33,391 nucleotides of DNA from NCBI GenBank assembly GCA_000158655.1, contig EQ973343.1:107452-140842 (forward strand). Reading direction: 5' to 3'. The position numbers and the translations under genes were made by a program. The stretch is from [Clostridium] methylpentosum DSM 5476 (GTDB lineage: Bacteria > Bacillota > Clostridia > Oscillospirales > Ruminococcaceae). The notes beneath the pieces are model-generated. The model searched no databases. It saw only the letters and a program-made list of their open reading frames with translations, and was not told the origin of the DNA. The stretch's first letter is position 1. The number at the start of each line of letters is the position of its first letter. This document shows positions 33,379 to 33,391 of the stretch, in pieces.

Positions 33379-33391
33379 GCCTGCGGCCGTT

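Overview
The window looks like a chromosomal segment of an anaerobic, spore-forming Firmicute of class Clostridia. The signs are spmA/spmB spore maturation genes, a SpoVT/AbrB-type regulator, a T-box leader in front of ilvBN, a clostridial papain-type secreted protease, strong AGGAGG ribosome binding sites with some TTG/GTG starts, and consensus TTGACA-17-TATAAT promoters. Base composition looks moderately high in GC within genes, which would fit an Oscillospirales-like lineage. That placement is inference and no marker gene fixes it.

Layout. 1-2606: large secreted cysteine protease running off the left edge (minus). 2607-3650: decayed DNA with gene remnants and a perfect 44-bp palindrome. 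3658-3835: tRNA-Leu(CAG) with its own promoter and terminator. 3863-5719: esterase, GtrA-like membrane protein and a small unknown protein. 5939-9654: recQ divergent from a putP-type sodium/proline symporter. 9994-10773: zinc-ribbon membrane protein. 10774-11634: non-coding stretch with hairpins. 11635-15438: BTAD/SARP-type regulator divergent from a truncated KdpD-like kinase plus KdpE-like response regulator; no kdpFABC is present. 16106-18394: spmA-spmB, an orphan LUD-domain gene, and a divergent AbrB-type zinc-ribbon regulator. 18696-21668: second two-component system. 22647-24478: CPBP (CAAX) membrane protease whose N-terminal part lies in another frame. 24813-30964: branched-chain amino-acid genes (ilvB-ilvN, then leuC-leuD-leuB), with a dead GNAT gene between the two blocks. 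31034-33378: DAHP synthase and prephenate dehydrogenase behind an aromatic leader peptide and terminator.

How the genes work together. ilvBN makes acetohydroxyacids under T-box control. leuCDB performs the last steps toward leucine from its own consensus promoter. aroF-tyrA commits carbon to the shikimate pathway and to tyrosine; its leader peptide is packed with Phe/Tyr/Trp codons and is followed by an intrinsic terminator, so transcription attenuation by charged aromatic tRNAs is the simplest reading. Two two-component systems have phased direct repeats in front of their promoters that look like response-regulator sites.

The two observations most worth following are the aromatic leader-peptide attenuator (31034-31276) and a dnaX-type A AAA AAG slippery heptamer, in the correct phase for -1 frameshifting, exactly where the N-terminal frame of the CPBP protease must join the main frame (24305-24311).
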